Assembly: GCF_017354945.1 (NCBI RefSeq)
Contig: NZ_CP071503.1
Span: 868,001-932,000 of the forward strand
Direction: 5' to 3'
Length of the DNA: 64,000 nt
DNA from: Shewanella avicenniae
GTDB taxonomy: Bacteria; Pseudomonadota; Gammaproteobacteria; Enterobacterales; Shewanellaceae
This document shows positions 1 through 10,530 of this stretch, piece by piece (the stretch's first letter is position 1; every line of letters begins with the position of its first letter). Below the pieces are notes generated by a model. The model had not been told where the DNA came from, did not search any database, and saw nothing but the letters and a program-made list of their open reading frames with translations. The position numbers and the translations under genes were made by a program.

Positions 1-1330
1 CCAACACTGGCATACCGGCGATTGGGCTCGCTGGATCTTCAGAGGCTGCAGGGTTTACGGTGTCGTTCGCACCAATCACCAATACGGTATCGGTTGATTC
101 AAAATCATCGTTGATCTCGTCCATTTCCAATACGATGTCGTACGGTACTTTGGCTTCCGCCAGCAGTACGTTCATGTGACCTGGCAAACGACCTGCAACT
201 GGGTGAATACCAAAGCGTACGTTAACACCTGCTGCACGTAGCTTCGCAGTGATTTCCGCCACTGGATATTGCGCTTGCGCAACCGCCATACCGTATCCTG
301 GAGTGATGATGACTGAGCTTGAGTTTTTCAGCATATCAGCCACTTCTTCCGCGGTAGTTTCACGGTATTCGCCCATCTCTTCATCACCGGTTGAAACGGC
401 ACCATCAGTACCGAAACCACCTGCAATTACCGAAATAAATGAACGGTTCATCGCCTTACACATGATGTACGACAGAATTGCACCTGATGAGCCTACCAGC
501 GCACCAGTAACAATCAGCAGGTCGTTTGACAACATAAAACCTGCTGCCGCTGCCGCCCAACCTGAGTAGGAGTTCAGCATTGACACCACTACAGGCATAT
601 CTGCGCCACCGATAGAAGCCACCAAGTGCCAGCCGAAGGCGAGGGCAATCAGGGTCATCACAATCGCGGCAGCCGTGTTACCGGCAGTGCTGACAAAGTA
701 CAACATCAGAATAAATGACACGACCACGGCCAACAGGTTCAGCTTGTGGCGATGAGGCAGCATCAAAGGTTTTGATGAAATCGCACCACGCAGTTTACCG
801 AACGCGACGATTGAGCCGGTAAAGGTTACTGCACCGATAAAGATACCGAGGAAGATTTCGACCAAGTGGATGTTGAGCATTGCGCCGGTCAGCGCATGTT
901 CTGATGCCGCAGTGGCTTCTGAATAGGCTTCTTTTACCGCCGCAATGGTGGTTTCCAAATCAGCACCTGCGGTGACGACCACATTGGCGGTCGTCGCTGG
1001 ATGCAGATCAATCAAGCTGTTAAAGCCAACCAATACCGCTGCCAAACCAACGAAACTGTGCAGAATTGCCACCAGTTCAGGCATTTGGGTCATTTCAACT
1101 TTCAGTGCTAAACGTACGCCAATCGCGCCGCCAATCACCATTGCCAAAATAATCCAAGTAACGCCACTTGTTTCAGGGTTTAAAATGGTGGCCACCAACG
1201 CAATTGCCATACCGGTAACCCCTAAGTAGTTACCTTGCTTCGCGGTTTCTTGCTTGGATAAGCCAGCCAGACTCAAAATAAAACACAGCGCCGAAATAAT
1301 ATAGGCTGCTGTAACCAGTCCATGAGACAC
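1..1330 (-). CDS. pntB: NAD(P) transhydrogenase subunit beta, partial (C-terminus beyond window)
   Basis: This is the membrane and NADP(H)-binding subunit of proton-translocating transhydrogenase, which uses the proton gradient to make NADPH from NADH. Reading from a GTG at 1330, 443 codons run open to the window edge; the family is about 460 residues, so roughly the last 20 are missing. The N-terminal half holds repeated hydrophobic helices. The C-terminal half is the NADP domain, with a [12 protein letters not shown] motif and a [14 protein letters not shown] segment near the edge. The GTG start is chosen because it lies 11 bases after the pntA stop, with five Gs (complement of 1337-1341) as ribosome binding site six bases upstream. 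It forms an operon with pntA. Confidence 0.95.
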   Translation of the reverse strand, partial: MSHGLVTAAYIISALCFILSLAGLSKQETAKQGNYLGVTGMAIALVATILNPETSGVTWIILAMVIGGAIGVRLALKVEMTQMPELVAILHSFVGLAAVLVGFNSLIDLHPATTANVVVTAGADLETTIAAVKEAYSEATAASEHALTGAMLNIHLVEIFLGIFIGAVTFTGSIVAFGKLRGAISSKPLMLPHRHKLNLLAVVVSFILMLYFVSTAGNTAAAIVMTLIALAFGWHLVASIGGADMPVVVSMLNSYSGWAAAAAGFMLSNDLLIVTGALVGSSGAILSYIMCKAMNRSFISVIAGGFGTDGAVSTGDEEMGEYRETTAEEVADMLKNSSSVIITPGYGMAVAQAQYPVAEITAKLRAAGVNVRFGIHPVAGRLPGHMNVLLAEAKVPYDIVLEMDEINDDFESTDTVLVIGANDTVNPAASEDPASPIAGMPVL

Positions 1331-1341
1331 GATAAACCCCC

Positions 1342-2868
1342 TTAACCTTTACGGAACATCTTCAGCATGCGCTGAGTGACGGTGAAACCACCGAAGATGT
1401 TGATGCTGGCAATCAATACCGCCACAAAGGCAAGTGCGGTCACCAATGTTGAGCCTTGACCAATCTGTAACAGTGCGCCCACCACGATGATGCCGGAAAT
1501 TGCGTTAGTCACTGACATCAAAGGCGTGTGCAGCGAGTGCGAGACGTTCCACACCACGTAGTAACCCACCACGCAGGCAAGCATAAATACGGTGAAGTGC
1601 GACAAGAACTCAGCTGGCGCAACCGATGCCACGGCGGCAAAGCCCACCATGCCAGCAGCGGCTAAGATGTATTTGAGTTTTGATGGCTCTTTTGGCGTGT
1701 CATCTTTCACAACTGCGGCTTTTGCTGCAGGCTTTTGCGGCGCGGCAGACACTGAAATCGCTGGTGGTGGGAAGGTGACTTCACCGGCTTTTACTACGGT
1801 CATGTTGCGCATGACAACGTCGTCAAAGTCGAGCACGGCATTGCCGTCTTTCTCTTTACACATCAGCTTCATCAGGTTGACGAGGTTGGTGCCGTAAAGT
1901 TGTGACGATTGTGCTGGCAAACGGCCTGGCAGATCGGTGTAACCAATCACTTTCACGCCGTTGTCGGTGACGAACAGTTCACCCGGTTTGGTGTATTCGC
2001 AGTTACCGCCGGTTTGTGCTGCCATATCGACAATCACTGAGCCTGGCTTCATTGAGTCGACCATCTCTTTGGTGATGAGACGTGGTGCAGGGCGACCAGG
2101 GATCAATGCGGTCGTAACAATGATGTCGACTTCTTTGGCTTGTTCGGCAAACAAGGCCATTTCCGCTTTAATAAACTCTTCTGACATCACTTTGGCGTAA
2201 CCGTCAGATGATGAGCCGTCTTCGTCAAATTCGAGTTTGAGGAATTGACCGCCCATCGATTCAATCTGTTCTGCCACTTCAAGGCGGGTGTCAAAGGCGC
2301 GAACCACGGCACCGAGCGAACCTGCAGCACCAATCGCCGCAAGACCCGCCACACCGGCACCAATCACCAATACTTTGGCCGGTGGAACTTTACCGGCAGC
2401 GGTGATTTGGCCTGTAAAGAAGCGACCAAACTCGTGCGCTGCTTCAACAACCGCACGGTAGCCACCAATGTTGGCCATGGAGCTTAGCGCATCCAGTGAT
2501 TGGGCGCGTGAAATACGCGGCACCATATCCATCGCCATCACGTTGATATTGCGTTGCGACAGTTTCTCAACCAACTCAGGATTCTGTGCTGGCCAAATAA
2601 AGCTGATCAGGGTTGCCCCATCCTTGATCAAGCCAATCTCTTCTTCTGTTGGCGCATTGACCTTGAAGATCAGGTCGGCTTGCCATACGTCTGGCGCGAC
2701 GATGGCACCTACGGCTTCAAAAGCCTTATCATCAAAACTGGACAACGCCCCCGCTCCAGCTTGAACAGTAACTTCGAAGCCGAGCTTTTGTAGTTGCTCA
2801 ACAGTGGCTGGGGTCGCAGCGACCCGAGTCTCACCGGCGAGGCTTTCTCTCGGTATTCCTATTTGCAT
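1342..2868 (-). CDS. pntA: NAD(P) transhydrogenase subunit alpha
   Basis: This 508-residue protein is the NAD(H)-binding alpha subunit, full length for the gammaproteobacterial type in which the alpha1 domain and the alpha2 membrane segment are fused. The N-terminal part matches the alanine dehydrogenase/transhydrogenase fold, with a nucleotide-binding GAGVAG at residues 170-175 and an AFDTR strand following. The last ~110 residues (about 398-505) form four hydrophobic helices. An alanine/lysine/proline-rich linker around residues 375-395 separates the two. The ATG at 2868 is preceded by AGGG at good spacing. It is the first gene of pntAB and is transcribed away from cysJ, whose product consumes NADPH. 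Confidence 0.96.
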   Translation of the reverse strand: MQIGIPRESLAGETRVAATPATVEQLQKLGFEVTVQAGAGALSSFDDKAFEAVGAIVAPDVWQADLIFKVNAPTEEEIGLIKDGATLISFIWPAQNPELVEKLSQRNINVMAMDMVPRISRAQSLDALSSMANIGGYRAVVEAAHEFGRFFTGQITAAGKVPPAKVLVIGAGVAGLAAIGAAGSLGAVVRAFDTRLEVAEQIESMGGQFLKLEFDEDGSSSDGYAKVMSEEFIKAEMALFAEQAKEVDIIVTTALIPGRPAPRLITKEMVDSMKPGSVIVDMAAQTGGNCEYTKPGELFVTDNGVKVIGYTDLPGRLPAQSSQLYGTNLVNLMKLMCKEKDGNAVLDFDDVVMRNMTVVKAGEVTFPPPAISVSAAPQKPAAKAAVVKDDTPKEPSKLKYILAAAGMVGFAAVASVAPAEFLSHFTVFMLACVVGYYVVWNVSHSLHTPLMSVTNAISGIIVVGALLQIGQGSTLVTALAFVAVLIASINIFGGFTVTQRMLKMFRKG

Positions 2869-3282
2869 GACTATTCCCTGATATTGAATAAATACGCTTT
2901 ATTGAACGTTTTTGGTGCACAATAAATCGATTAGCTTTGTGGGTCAGAACAAATCAATATACGCTTTGTAATCGGTATATTCGACTGTTTATTGATCCTT
3001 ACATGAACGAAAAGTTGAGATGTGAGTGCGTAACTTCCCTTCATGGCACATTCGTGCTAGATGCATTTTGGCAACTCCAGCAACGGAAACAAGCGCTGAA
3101 TCGCAAAGTGATGCTAATCCCGACTGGTCGGAGCAAAATATTTGCGCCAGCACACATTTTTTTAACTTAAATAACTTTAGTTGCATATTCCAAATGCGTA
3201 TAAAAAAGTAAATTTTATTCTTTTTTAACCGAATTGCTCGGCGCTAAGCTTGCGTGCATATCTATATTTGAAGGCTTAGCTC
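2869..3282. other. Divergent promoter region between pntAB and cysJIH
   Basis: This 414-base gap must hold the promoters of both operons. The cysJ-proximal third (about 3155-3230) is strongly AT-rich with runs of A and T, as is common upstream of CysB-activated sulfur genes; CysB has no crisp motif, so this is only suggestive. A TATATT-like -10 lies near 3263-3268. Short open frames inside the gap have no ribosome binding sites or family resemblance and I do not call them. Confidence 0.4.
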
Positions 3283-5073
3283 ATGTCTCTTACCGAACTG
3301 TCATCACTGACGTCGCCACTGTCTGCCACGCAGATTGAGGCGCTCAAGCAATTTTCGTCACAACTTAGTCCGATTCAGCTGGCATGGGTGAGTGGTTATC
3401 TCGCTGCGACAGCCAATGGTGCGTCTGCTCCGCAAGCCGTGACTGCTGAATCCAGCAGCAGCTTAACCATTCTTTATGGCAGTCAAACCGGCAACAGCCG
3501 CGGTGTTGCCACTGAGTTAGCCAATCAAGCCAAAGCAGCAGGATTAGCGGTGAACTTAGTGTCGATGGGCGACTACAACAGCCGTAACCTGAAACAAGAA
3601 AGCGTATTGGCGATTGTGGTGAGTACCCAAGGCGAAGGTGAAGCGCCTGACGACGCAATTGAGTTACACAAGTTTTTAGCCTCAAAACGTGCGCCGAAAC
3701 TGGACGGGGTGCGCTATGCGGTATTGAGCTTAGGCGATTCATCCTATGAATTTTTCTGCCAAACCGGCAAAGAGTTTGACGAGCGGTTAGCCAAGCTGGG
3801 TGCTAAGCCATTGTTGCCGCGAGTCGATTGCGATCTGGACTACCAAGTCGCCAGTGAAAGCTGGCAGAGCGAAGTGATTGCAGCGGCTAAGCCGTTATTA
3901 GCGCAATCGAGCCATGCAAGTGCGGCATCGCCTTCGGTGCCGTTTGCCCAAACCGCGCAACAATATAGTAAGCAGCAGCCCTATACGGCAGAAATTATTG
4001 TCAGCCAAAAACTTACCAGCCGTGATTCAGCTAAAGATACCCGCCATGTGGAAATCGATTTGGGGGATTCTGGCATTAGCTATCAACCGGGTGATGCGTT
4101 GGGCGTATATTTTAGTAACGATGCCACACTGGTCGATTCGCTGTTAGCCGCATGGCAGTTGGAGGGTGAGGCTGCGGTAACGGTAGCCAAAGAAACTTTC
4201 AGCCTGAAACAAGCGCTGCTGGAGAAAAAAGAGTTAACCCAATTATACCCAGGCTTAGTGAAATTCTGGGCTGAGCAGTCGCAAGCAGCTGAACTGTTGG
4301 CGATAGTGGAAGATAAGGCGCAAACCCGCGAATTTGTGCGGGGTCATCAAGTGGCCGATCTGCAACAACTGTATCCACTCAGCAATATCGATGCGCAAAC
4401 CTTAGTGGATGCACTGCGTCCATTAACACCACGCTTGTACTCCATCGCCTCTGCGCAAGCTGAAGTCGACACTGAGGTGCATCTGACCGTTGGCTTAGTC
4501 GCCGATGAACGCAACGGCGAAATCCGTTATGGCGGTGCCTCGCACTTCCTCGCTCATGCCGAAGAGGGCGCAAGCGTTAAGGTTTATGTGGAAAGTAACA
4601 AACACTTCCGTTTGCCAGAAAACCCACAAACGCCGGTGATCATGATTGGCCCCGGCACAGGTGTTGCGCCGTTCCGAGCCTTTATGCAGCAACGTGCTAG
4701 CCAACAGGCATCAAGCAAAAATTGGCTGATCTTTGGTAATCCGCATTTTGAGCAAGATTTTCTCTATCAGACCGAGTGGCAGCAGTACCTGAAATCGGGC
4801 GTGCTGTCGAAAATCTCGCTGGCGTTTTCGCGCGATCAGCAAGAAAAAATTTACGTGCAACATCGCATCAAACAGCAAGGGGCAGAGCTGTGGCAATGGC
4901 TGCAACAGGGGGCACACTTATACCTGTGTGGCGATGCCGAACGGATGGCCAAAGATGTGCAGCAAGCGCTGGTGGACGTGGTGGCTGAGTTTGGTGAGAT
5001 GACCGCTGCCGCCGCAAGTGACTGGTTAGATCAACTGCGTGCCGCTGGCCGCTTCCAGAAAGATGTTTACTAA
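3283..5073 (+). CDS. cysJ: Assimilatory sulfite reductase (NADPH) flavoprotein alpha subunit
   Basis: CysJ transfers electrons from NADPH through FAD and FMN to the CysI hemoprotein, which reduces sulfite to sulfide for cysteine synthesis in the cytoplasm. The 596-residue length matches the family. From about residue 63 there is a flavodoxin domain (LYGSQTGNSRG, then STQGEGEAPDDA). An FAD domain carries RLYSIAS near 384, and the NADP-binding domain has GPGTGVAPFRAFMQQR near 455. It ends in the typical aromatic tail (KDVY), where the terminal Tyr stacks on FAD. The next gene, cysI, starts 48 bases on, so the two are cotranscribed. Confidence 0.97.
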   Translation: MSLTELSSLTSPLSATQIEALKQFSSQLSPIQLAWVSGYLAATANGASAPQAVTAESSSSLTILYGSQTGNSRGVATELANQAKAAGLAVNLVSMGDYNSRNLKQESVLAIVVSTQGEGEAPDDAIELHKFLASKRAPKLDGVRYAVLSLGDSSYEFFCQTGKEFDERLAKLGAKPLLPRVDCDLDYQVASESWQSEVIAAAKPLLAQSSHASAASPSVPFAQTAQQYSKQQPYTAEIIVSQKLTSRDSAKDTRHVEIDLGDSGISYQPGDALGVYFSNDATLVDSLLAAWQLEGEAAVTVAKETFSLKQALLEKKELTQLYPGLVKFWAEQSQAAELLAIVEDKAQTREFVRGHQVADLQQLYPLSNIDAQTLVDALRPLTPRLYSIASAQAEVDTEVHLTVGLVADERNGEIRYGGASHFLAHAEEGASVKVYVESNKHFRLPENPQTPVIMIGPGTGVAPFRAFMQQRASQQASSKNWLIFGNPHFEQDFLYQTEWQQYLKSGVLSKISLAFSRDQQEKIYVQHRIKQQGAELWQWLQQGAHLYLCGDAERMAKDVQQALVDVVAEFGEMTAAAASDWLDQLRAAGRFQKDVY

Positions 5074-5121
5074 GTTGGCGCCACGATAGCCAACCTGATA
5101 GCCGAATAAAGAGAGTAAGTG

Positions 5122-6816
5122 ATGAGTGAGCAAAAATTAGCGGCAAACGAATATATCAAGGCGCGTAGTCGTCATCTGCGTGGCACCATTGAACAAGGAT
5201 TAGCCGATCCTGTCACTGGGGCGATCAGTGACGATGATACCCAAGTGCTCAAGTTTCACGGTACCTACATGCAGGATGACCGTGACGTACGTAACGAGCG
5301 TAAAGAGCAAAAGCTAGAGCCTTTATATAGCTTTATGTTGCGTGCGCGGGTGCCGGGCGGCGTCTGTAGCGCTAAACAGTGGTTGGCGGTGGACGATATT
5401 TCGCGTCAATTAACCACTTCGAACAGCATCCGCTTGACCACCCGACAAACTTTTCAATATCACGGGATTCCAAAGCGTAATTTGAAAGCGCTGGTGCAGA
5501 GTTTAGATCGCGCGGCGTTGGATGCGATCGCCGCTTGTGGTGACGTCAACCGCAACGTGATGTGTAACCCCAACCCAGTTCAATCTGAGCTGCATACCGA
5601 AGTGTATGAAATAGCAAAACATCTGTCGGAGCACCTGCTGCCACACACCCAAGCCTATGCGGAAATCTGGCTGGATAAAGAAAAGTTGCTCAGCACTGAA
5701 GAGGAAGTCGAGCCGATTTACGGTGATACCTACCTGCCACGTAAATTCAAAATGGCAGTGGCGATTCCACCGGATAATGATGTTGACGTCTACACCAACG
5801 ACTTTGGCTTAATCGCTATCGAAGAAAACGGCCAACTGGTGGGCTTTAATTTGACCGCAGGCGGCGGCATGGGCTCAACTCATGGTGAAGTGGAGACCTT
5901 CCCGCGTCTGGCGGATGACTTTGGCTTTATCAATAAAGAAGATGTCATCAAGTTTGCCGAAGCTGTGGTAACTACCCAGCGTGACTGGGGTAACCGCGTT
6001 AACCGTAAGCGTGCGCGTTTGAAATACACAATTGTTGACCACGGCTATGATGCGTTTAAAGCGGAATTGGAAAAACGTGCTGGGGTGAAATTTCAACCGA
6101 AACGTGAAGTGGTGCTGCAAGACCGTGGTGACCGTTTCGGCTGGGTCAAAGGCATTGATGATCAATGGCATCTGACTTTATTTATCGAATGTGGTCGCAT
6201 TAAAGATGAGCCGGGCAAAATGTTACAAACCGGCCTGCGCGAAATTGCCAAAGTACACCAAGGTGATTTCCGTATGACCGCCAACCAGAATATGATCATC
6301 GCTGGTGTGCCTGAGTCAGAAAAAGCACGCATTGAAGGGTTGGCGCGGCAATATGGTTTCCTCGGTGATGTGATTACCACCACCCGTGAACACTCGATTG
6401 CTTGTGTGGCACTGCCAACTTGCCCATTAGCGATGGCCGAAGCGGAGCGCTACTTCCCAGAATTCATCACTAAGATTGATGAGTTGCAAGCCAAACATGG
6501 CATCAGCGAGCAGCCGATTGTAGTGCGGATGACAGGTTGCCCGAACGGTTGCGCGCGCCCATTTGCAGCCGAAATTGGCTTAGTGGGTAAAGCACCCGGA
6601 CGTTACAATCTCTATTTAGGCGCCAGTTTTGAAGGCACACGGCTGAACAAGATGGTGCGCGAAAATATTCAGGAAGCCGAAATCCTCGCGGAGCTGGATG
6701 GCCTCTTTAGTCGCTATGCGGTTGAACGTAATGCGGCCGAGAGTTTTGGTGACTTTGTCGTACGCGTTGGCGTAGTCAAAGCAGTAATCGATGCTGCTAA
6801 GGATTTTCATGGCTAA
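5122..6816 (+). CDS. cysI: Assimilatory sulfite reductase (NADPH) hemoprotein beta subunit
   Basis: CysI binds siroheme and a [4Fe-4S] cluster and performs the six-electron reduction of sulfite to sulfide. The 564-residue protein has both nitrite/sulfite reductase ferredoxin-like repeats. The cluster ligands are visible as C428, C434 (CVALPTC) and C473, C477 ([12 protein letters not shown]). Anion-binding arginine motifs such as [17 protein letters not shown] are also present. An in-frame GTG three bases upstream (5119) could extend it by one residue; I prefer the ATG at 5122. It overlaps cysH by 8 bases, indicating translational coupling. Its siroheme requires the SUMT encoded at 10531. Confidence 0.97.
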   Translation: MSEQKLAANEYIKARSRHLRGTIEQGLADPVTGAISDDDTQVLKFHGTYMQDDRDVRNERKEQKLEPLYSFMLRARVPGGVCSAKQWLAVDDISRQLTTSNSIRLTTRQTFQYHGIPKRNLKALVQSLDRAALDAIAACGDVNRNVMCNPNPVQSELHTEVYEIAKHLSEHLLPHTQAYAEIWLDKEKLLSTEEEVEPIYGDTYLPRKFKMAVAIPPDNDVDVYTNDFGLIAIEENGQLVGFNLTAGGGMGSTHGEVETFPRLADDFGFINKEDVIKFAEAVVTTQRDWGNRVNRKRARLKYTIVDHGYDAFKAELEKRAGVKFQPKREVVLQDRGDRFGWVKGIDDQWHLTLFIECGRIKDEPGKMLQTGLREIAKVHQGDFRMTANQNMIIAGVPESEKARIEGLARQYGFLGDVITTTREHSIACVALPTCPLAMAEAERYFPEFITKIDELQAKHGISEQPIVVRMTGCPNGCARPFAAEIGLVGKAPGRYNLYLGASFEGTRLNKMVRENIQEAEILAELDGLFSRYAVERNAAESFGDFVVRVGVVKAVIDAAKDFHG

Positions 6817-7564
6817 TGCATCACCGCTCAATCGCGCGGATTTAACGGCGTTACTGCAGCAAGATGAATCACAGCAAGCCGCTCGCTTGGCTGAGGTTAA
6901 CCAATACCTCGAACAGTTGAGCGCGGCGCAACGGGTTGAATGGGGCTTGGCAATGCTGCCAGGCACTCATGCGTTATCGTCAAGTTTTGGTATTCAGGCG
7001 GCAGTGATGCTGCATTTAGTCAGCCGTGCTAAAGCGGATATTCCGGTAATTTTGACCGACACCGGTTATCTGTTTCCGGAAACCTATCGGTTTATCGATG
7101 AGTTGACCGAGCGGCTGCAGCTGAATCTCAAAATCTATCGTTCAGAACTGACGCCTGCTTGGCAAGAAGCGCGTTTTGGTCAGTTGTGGCAGCAAGGTGC
7201 TGAAGGGCTTGCACGCTACAATCGGCTTAACAAAGTTGAACCTATGAAACGGGCACTTGATGAATTGCAGGTAGGCAGCTGGTTTGCGGGGTTACGTCGC
7301 AGCCAATCGTCGACTCGTGAGGCGTTACCGATTTTGGCTATTCACGGTGAGCGTTATAAGCTGCTGCCCATCATCGATTGGAACGATCGTGATGTGCATA
7401 TGTACCTGACCGAACATCAGCTACCTTATCACCCATTGTGGTATCAAAACTATGTGTCAGTGGGCGACACCCATTCGAGCAAACCATTAGCACCGGGCAT
7501 GCTGGAAGAGGAAACCCGTTTTAATGGCATTAAGCGCGAATGTGGCCTGCATGATGAGATTTAA
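6809..7564 (+). CDS. cysH: Phosphoadenosine phosphosulfate (PAPS) reductase
   Basis: CysH reduces PAPS to sulfite with thioredoxin or glutaredoxin, the step before CysJI. It is 251 residues. Recognisable parts are [15 protein letters not shown] (the PAPS-binding SGGxD-like loop region), [13 protein letters not shown] and the catalytic KRECGLH with C245. It lacks the paired CC...CxxC cluster cysteines of APS reductases, so it should be the PAPS-specific, cluster-free enterobacterial type. The ATG at 6809 is chosen over an upstream in-frame ATG at 6791 because AAGG (6799-6802) sits at the right distance and it gives the normal N-terminus. It overlaps the cysI stop by 8 bases. Confidence 0.96.
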   Translation: MANASPLNRADLTALLQQDESQQAARLAEVNQYLEQLSAAQRVEWGLAMLPGTHALSSSFGIQAAVMLHLVSRAKADIPVILTDTGYLFPETYRFIDELTERLQLNLKIYRSELTPAWQEARFGQLWQQGAEGLARYNRLNKVEPMKRALDELQVGSWFAGLRRSQSSTREALPILAIHGERYKLLPIIDWNDRDVHMYLTEHQLPYHPLWYQNYVSVGDTHSSKPLAPGMLEEETRFNGIKRECGLHDEI

Positions 7565-7846
7565 CTATTGTGTAGCTGAAGAATTTTAACTAATTGAATT
7601 TATTTGTTATTTTAAGATATGCTCAAAAAACACACAAAATTATTCACAGCGATGCGATCTGCGTTATACTCGTAAATCCCTTCAGGGAAAATGGTTGTTG
7701 TTGCTGTATCAGACGCTTCATTTGAGTGTTGGCCCTCGGCAGGCAGCGGTGTTGCAGCGACCATTAGCGGTGACAATAACGCTCTGTTGAGCAGTGACTG
7801 CACGCTTTGATTGACTTGTTAGCGCAGCGTCAAAGCTTCTTCTCCT
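7565..7846 (+). ncRNA. Candidate small RNA or structured cysH 3' UTR
   Basis: No convincing protein is encoded here. An extended -10-like TGCGTTATACT lies at about 7661-7671 on the plus strand. It is followed by about 200 bases with several short inverted repeats (for example TCCCTTCAGGGA near 7678, GCAGTGACTGC near 7792, and GCTTTGA paired with TCAAAGC around 7804-7836). The stretch ends at the GC-rich hairpin 7847-7875 and a T-rich tail. This could be an independent small RNA or the 3' UTR of the cys operon. I recognise no known RNA family. Confidence 0.25.
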
Positions 7847-7885
7847 ATCCCGGATAGCATATGCGAGTCCGGGATTCTTCATTTA
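7847..7885 (+). terminator. Stem-loop terminator after cysJIH / candidate sRNA
   Basis: ATCCCGGA (7847-7854) pairs with TCCGGGAT (7868-7875) around a 13-base loop and is followed by TCTTCATTT. The T-rich side is on the plus strand, so it most likely stops transcription from cysH or the candidate small RNA before the convergent gene at 7879. Confidence 0.55.
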
Positions 7886-9324
7886 AGTGCTAGATGGTTT
7901 TGTCCTATGTCTAGCCGTTGGTTATGTGCGCGATAGTGCTGCAAGGCGCTCAGCAGTTGCGACCAGTCCACTCGTCCATCACTTTGAATTTCAATGTCGG
8001 GCTTAGTGCCAATACCTGACAATAGATTGCCGTGACGATCATAAGCCAGCGAGGCGCTGAATTGCACATTAAGACCGCTGGCGGGCAGGCGAAACTGCAG
8101 TTGTCGGCCAAAATCACCTAAGGTTTTGCTGCCCAACAGTAAGGTATGAGGCCAAGAAGCCGCTGTATGGACCAGCCATTCACACTCGTGGCGACATTGT
8201 GGCCCAATCAGTAGTATCAGCTGCTGCGGCTCGGTTGTTTGATTGTTACCTTCATTGAGTTGCTCACTATTCACTAGCGGTTGCCGCGCAAACCATTCGC
8301 TGAGTTCACTGTGTTGATTCTGCATCAGTTGGCTTTTTACTGTAGGAAATAAACTAAAGCGTGCCAAAGGTTGGTAGCCAAACGGGCTTAAAAAATCATT
8401 ACGCAATTGCGGTTGGCGTTTATAACGGCCAAAGCCCGATGGCTGGCTACTCGGGTTTTCATAACGTGCTGCCAACAGCCGTAACAAGCTGCTGTTACTG
8501 CCATCAGCTTGACGCAGATCCAGTACTAAAATCTCGGCATTCAGTGCTTTTTGTAGATCGAGCCGAAGTTGTTTGTTAACCGCAAATGAGTCTAAATCAT
8601 CATTTCGCAGCAATTGTACATTCGCTGCTAATAGCCGCCAGCGATTCATCGCAAAGCTGCTGCTCTGCGGTACCTCTACCAGCGGCATATTGACTGAAAC
8701 GGGGGCAATCTCATCATTGGTAAGGGTCAGTCGCACGGTATCGTGAGCCGCAAGCCCCATTATCTGCCGCAACAAGACGGTTTGAGCCATCAGATTGGCT
8801 AAGCGTTGCGGTCGTTCCGCGCCGACGGCGAGCAGTTGTGTTGCAGTGTGTTGCCAACGCTGAATCGGAATGCCATCAATATGGCTGACAAACGGATGTT
8901 CACGATCAAATGGTTGTGATTGGTCGTTGAGTGCCAGCCAGCGTTGTCCCATAGGTTTAAGGCTAAGCGGCAGTTGCGACTCTCGTGGCCACGGGAAAAT
9001 AGTTGCACCAGGATCGTCGAGCAGAGCAAGGAGCTTGGCGACTTCAAGGCTAAATTGCTGCCGAGTGAGCTGGGTTGGGTAGCGCTGTACTAACGCTGAC
9101 ATCGCTTGAGCAATCGTGAGCTTTAATTGCGGCCGCAATACAGTAAACGCACTGTAACGTTCGAGTTCGAGTTGTAGCCGAGCGAGATCCTGCTGCAACT
9201 GGGTGTTGGTCAAAATATCGCGTTGGGTTGGGTCTTCAATGGCAAAGCGGGCAAGCTGAAGTGCGCTGACCAGCAGCGCAATCCAAAACAGATAGAGAAT
9301 GACTCGAAAGCCGCCCGTGAACAC
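7879..9324 (-). CDS. S41-like (tail-specific protease fold) protein, active site probably degenerate
   Basis: This 481-residue protein has one N-terminal hydrophobic segment (residues ~7-25) and should sit in the inner membrane facing the periplasm. The layout resembles C-terminal processing peptidases: a helical N-terminal region, a PDZ-like stretch (HIDGIPIQRWQ) and a C-terminal domain ending in GIGTKPDIEIQSDG, close to the S41 'GxGxxPDxxV' motif. The usual serine motif (SxSE) reads HECE and the expected Gly-Lys-Gly segment reads LGDFG, so the Ser/Lys dyad seems absent. It starts with GTG, 12 bases after the pldA stop, and is probably cotranscribed with pldA. The function is unknown; a binding or scaffold role is inference. 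Confidence 0.6.
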   Translation of the reverse strand: MFTGGFRVILYLFWIALLVSALQLARFAIEDPTQRDILTNTQLQQDLARLQLELERYSAFTVLRPQLKLTIAQAMSALVQRYPTQLTRQQFSLEVAKLLALLDDPGATIFPWPRESQLPLSLKPMGQRWLALNDQSQPFDREHPFVSHIDGIPIQRWQHTATQLLAVGAERPQRLANLMAQTVLLRQIMGLAAHDTVRLTLTNDEIAPVSVNMPLVEVPQSSSFAMNRWRLLAANVQLLRNDDLDSFAVNKQLRLDLQKALNAEILVLDLRQADGSNSSLLRLLAARYENPSSQPSGFGRYKRQPQLRNDFLSPFGYQPLARFSLFPTVKSQLMQNQHSELSEWFARQPLVNSEQLNEGNNQTTEPQQLILLIGPQCRHECEWLVHTAASWPHTLLLGSKTLGDFGRQLQFRLPASGLNVQFSASLAYDRHGNLLSGIGTKPDIEIQSDGRVDWSQLLSALQHYRAHNQRLDIGQNHLALK

Positions 9325-9336
9325 CTATCTCTCACC

Positions 9337-10260
9337 CTATAATAAATCGTTTAATGCAAAGCCAAGGCCGATACGTTGTGTGTGCACATTGTAGTCGATG
9401 AGGCTTTCGCCATAGCCATTAAAGTATTGTGCATACAGGCGTAAATTCCCCAATATCGGATAACTCCACGTCAGTTGCAATGCACCGCGATTTTCACTGC
9501 GCAGGTTATTGCGCAGCATCACACTAAAGCGGTGGCGATCGAGACCATACAGTGCGGTTAGCTCAAGATTGCCCATGTAGCGGTTGATGTCTGGGTTATC
9601 GTCACCACTGCTGTCGTAGATGTCCTCTTTTTCACTTTCGGGAATACGCCACCAGGCTTTAACAGAAAAGGCCAATGGACCGCTGTCAAAAATCATGTTG
9701 CCGTAGATGCGGTTCCAGCTGCGCGACAGCGTGCCAGAGCGGCCATTGGATTGATGGACTACCCCAAAACCCCACAGCGAATTGGTAAAGTCACCAATTT
9801 GCCAATCATTATTGAACACCATAAAAAACTCGGGTTCATGGTTTGTCTCGCGAAATGGTGACGAGATATCTTTGTTGTACACCTGCCACCAAGATTGGTT
9901 GGTATAGGCGAAAAACAGGTGGCCATTGTCGCCAAACACATTGTAAGCCAGCGGAAACTTAAAGCTGATTTGGAATTTAGCTTCGGTGTGATCGAGCGAA
10001 TAACCATCTTGTGCCATCTCAGTGGCAAATGGCGCTTCATTGACGGAAGTGCTGTAGGTCGCGGGCAGAAAATAATTCACTTTATGTGGGGTAAGCACAA
10101 AGGGGTTGTCACTGGCCTTAAGTTCATCCTCGACCCGCTTTTCCAATAGTGAAGGTTGTTTGGCGGGCTGTGCTGTTTGTTCAGCAGCGGCTAGGCATGG
10201 GCTAACGAAACAATAGCTTGATAAGGCTGCGGCGATAAATGCCGTAAATCTGCAGTGCAT
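9337..10260 (-). CDS. pldA: Outer membrane phospholipase A (OMPLA)
   Basis: PldA is a 12-strand outer membrane beta-barrel that hydrolyses phospholipids mislocalised to the outer leaflet. The 307-residue precursor begins with a signal peptide that probably ends at CLAAA. The catalytic triad is intact: HQSNG gives H169 and S171, and the downstream SRSWNR gives N183, the same +2 and +14 spacing as in the Escherichia coli enzyme. Alternating hydrophobic strands follow to the C-terminus. A strong AAGGGAG lies upstream of the ATG. The S41-like gene follows within 12 bases, suggesting an outer-membrane maintenance operon. Confidence 0.94.
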   Translation of the reverse strand: MHCRFTAFIAAALSSYCFVSPCLAAAEQTAQPAKQPSLLEKRVEDELKASDNPFVLTPHKVNYFLPATYSTSVNEAPFATEMAQDGYSLDHTEAKFQISFKFPLAYNVFGDNGHLFFAYTNQSWWQVYNKDISSPFRETNHEPEFFMVFNNDWQIGDFTNSLWGFGVVHQSNGRSGTLSRSWNRIYGNMIFDSGPLAFSVKAWWRIPESEKEDIYDSSGDDNPDINRYMGNLELTALYGLDRHRFSVMLRNNLRSENRGALQLTWSYPILGNLRLYAQYFNGYGESLIDYNVHTQRIGLGFALNDLL

Positions 10261-10530
10261 AAACTAGTAACTCCCTTTTTAGTCAATCACTTGAATTTAG
10301 TTGCTTGATTCGATAGGCGGATAAGATTGCCGCAGAAATCATGACATATCCGCTGTTCAATGCCTAATCTTCCGTGTCAGTGTCTGCCGTGCAAACGCTT
10401 GGTACTGATGAACCTATCTACAGCTTGTGTTTGCCTTATCGTTTATAGTTATAAAAACTAATTAATTTATATTTATAAATGCTTAAATCCGTCGCTATAG
10501 TGCAGTCTCTGCTCATGGGGAGATTTTGGT
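10261..10530. promoter_or_regulatory. Divergent promoter region of pldA and cobA
   Basis: The cobA side has a very AT-rich block (about 10440-10490), then a TATAGT -10 at about 10495-10500 with TTATAA about 16 bases upstream. The AT-rich block resembles those upstream of CysB-dependent genes, which would suit a siroheme gene serving CysI, but no specific operator can be read. Confidence 0.35.

Noticed and set aside
2937..3211. Three overlapping open frames in the pntA-cysJ gap
   Set aside because: No ribosome binding sites, no family resemblance, and they cover the expected promoters.
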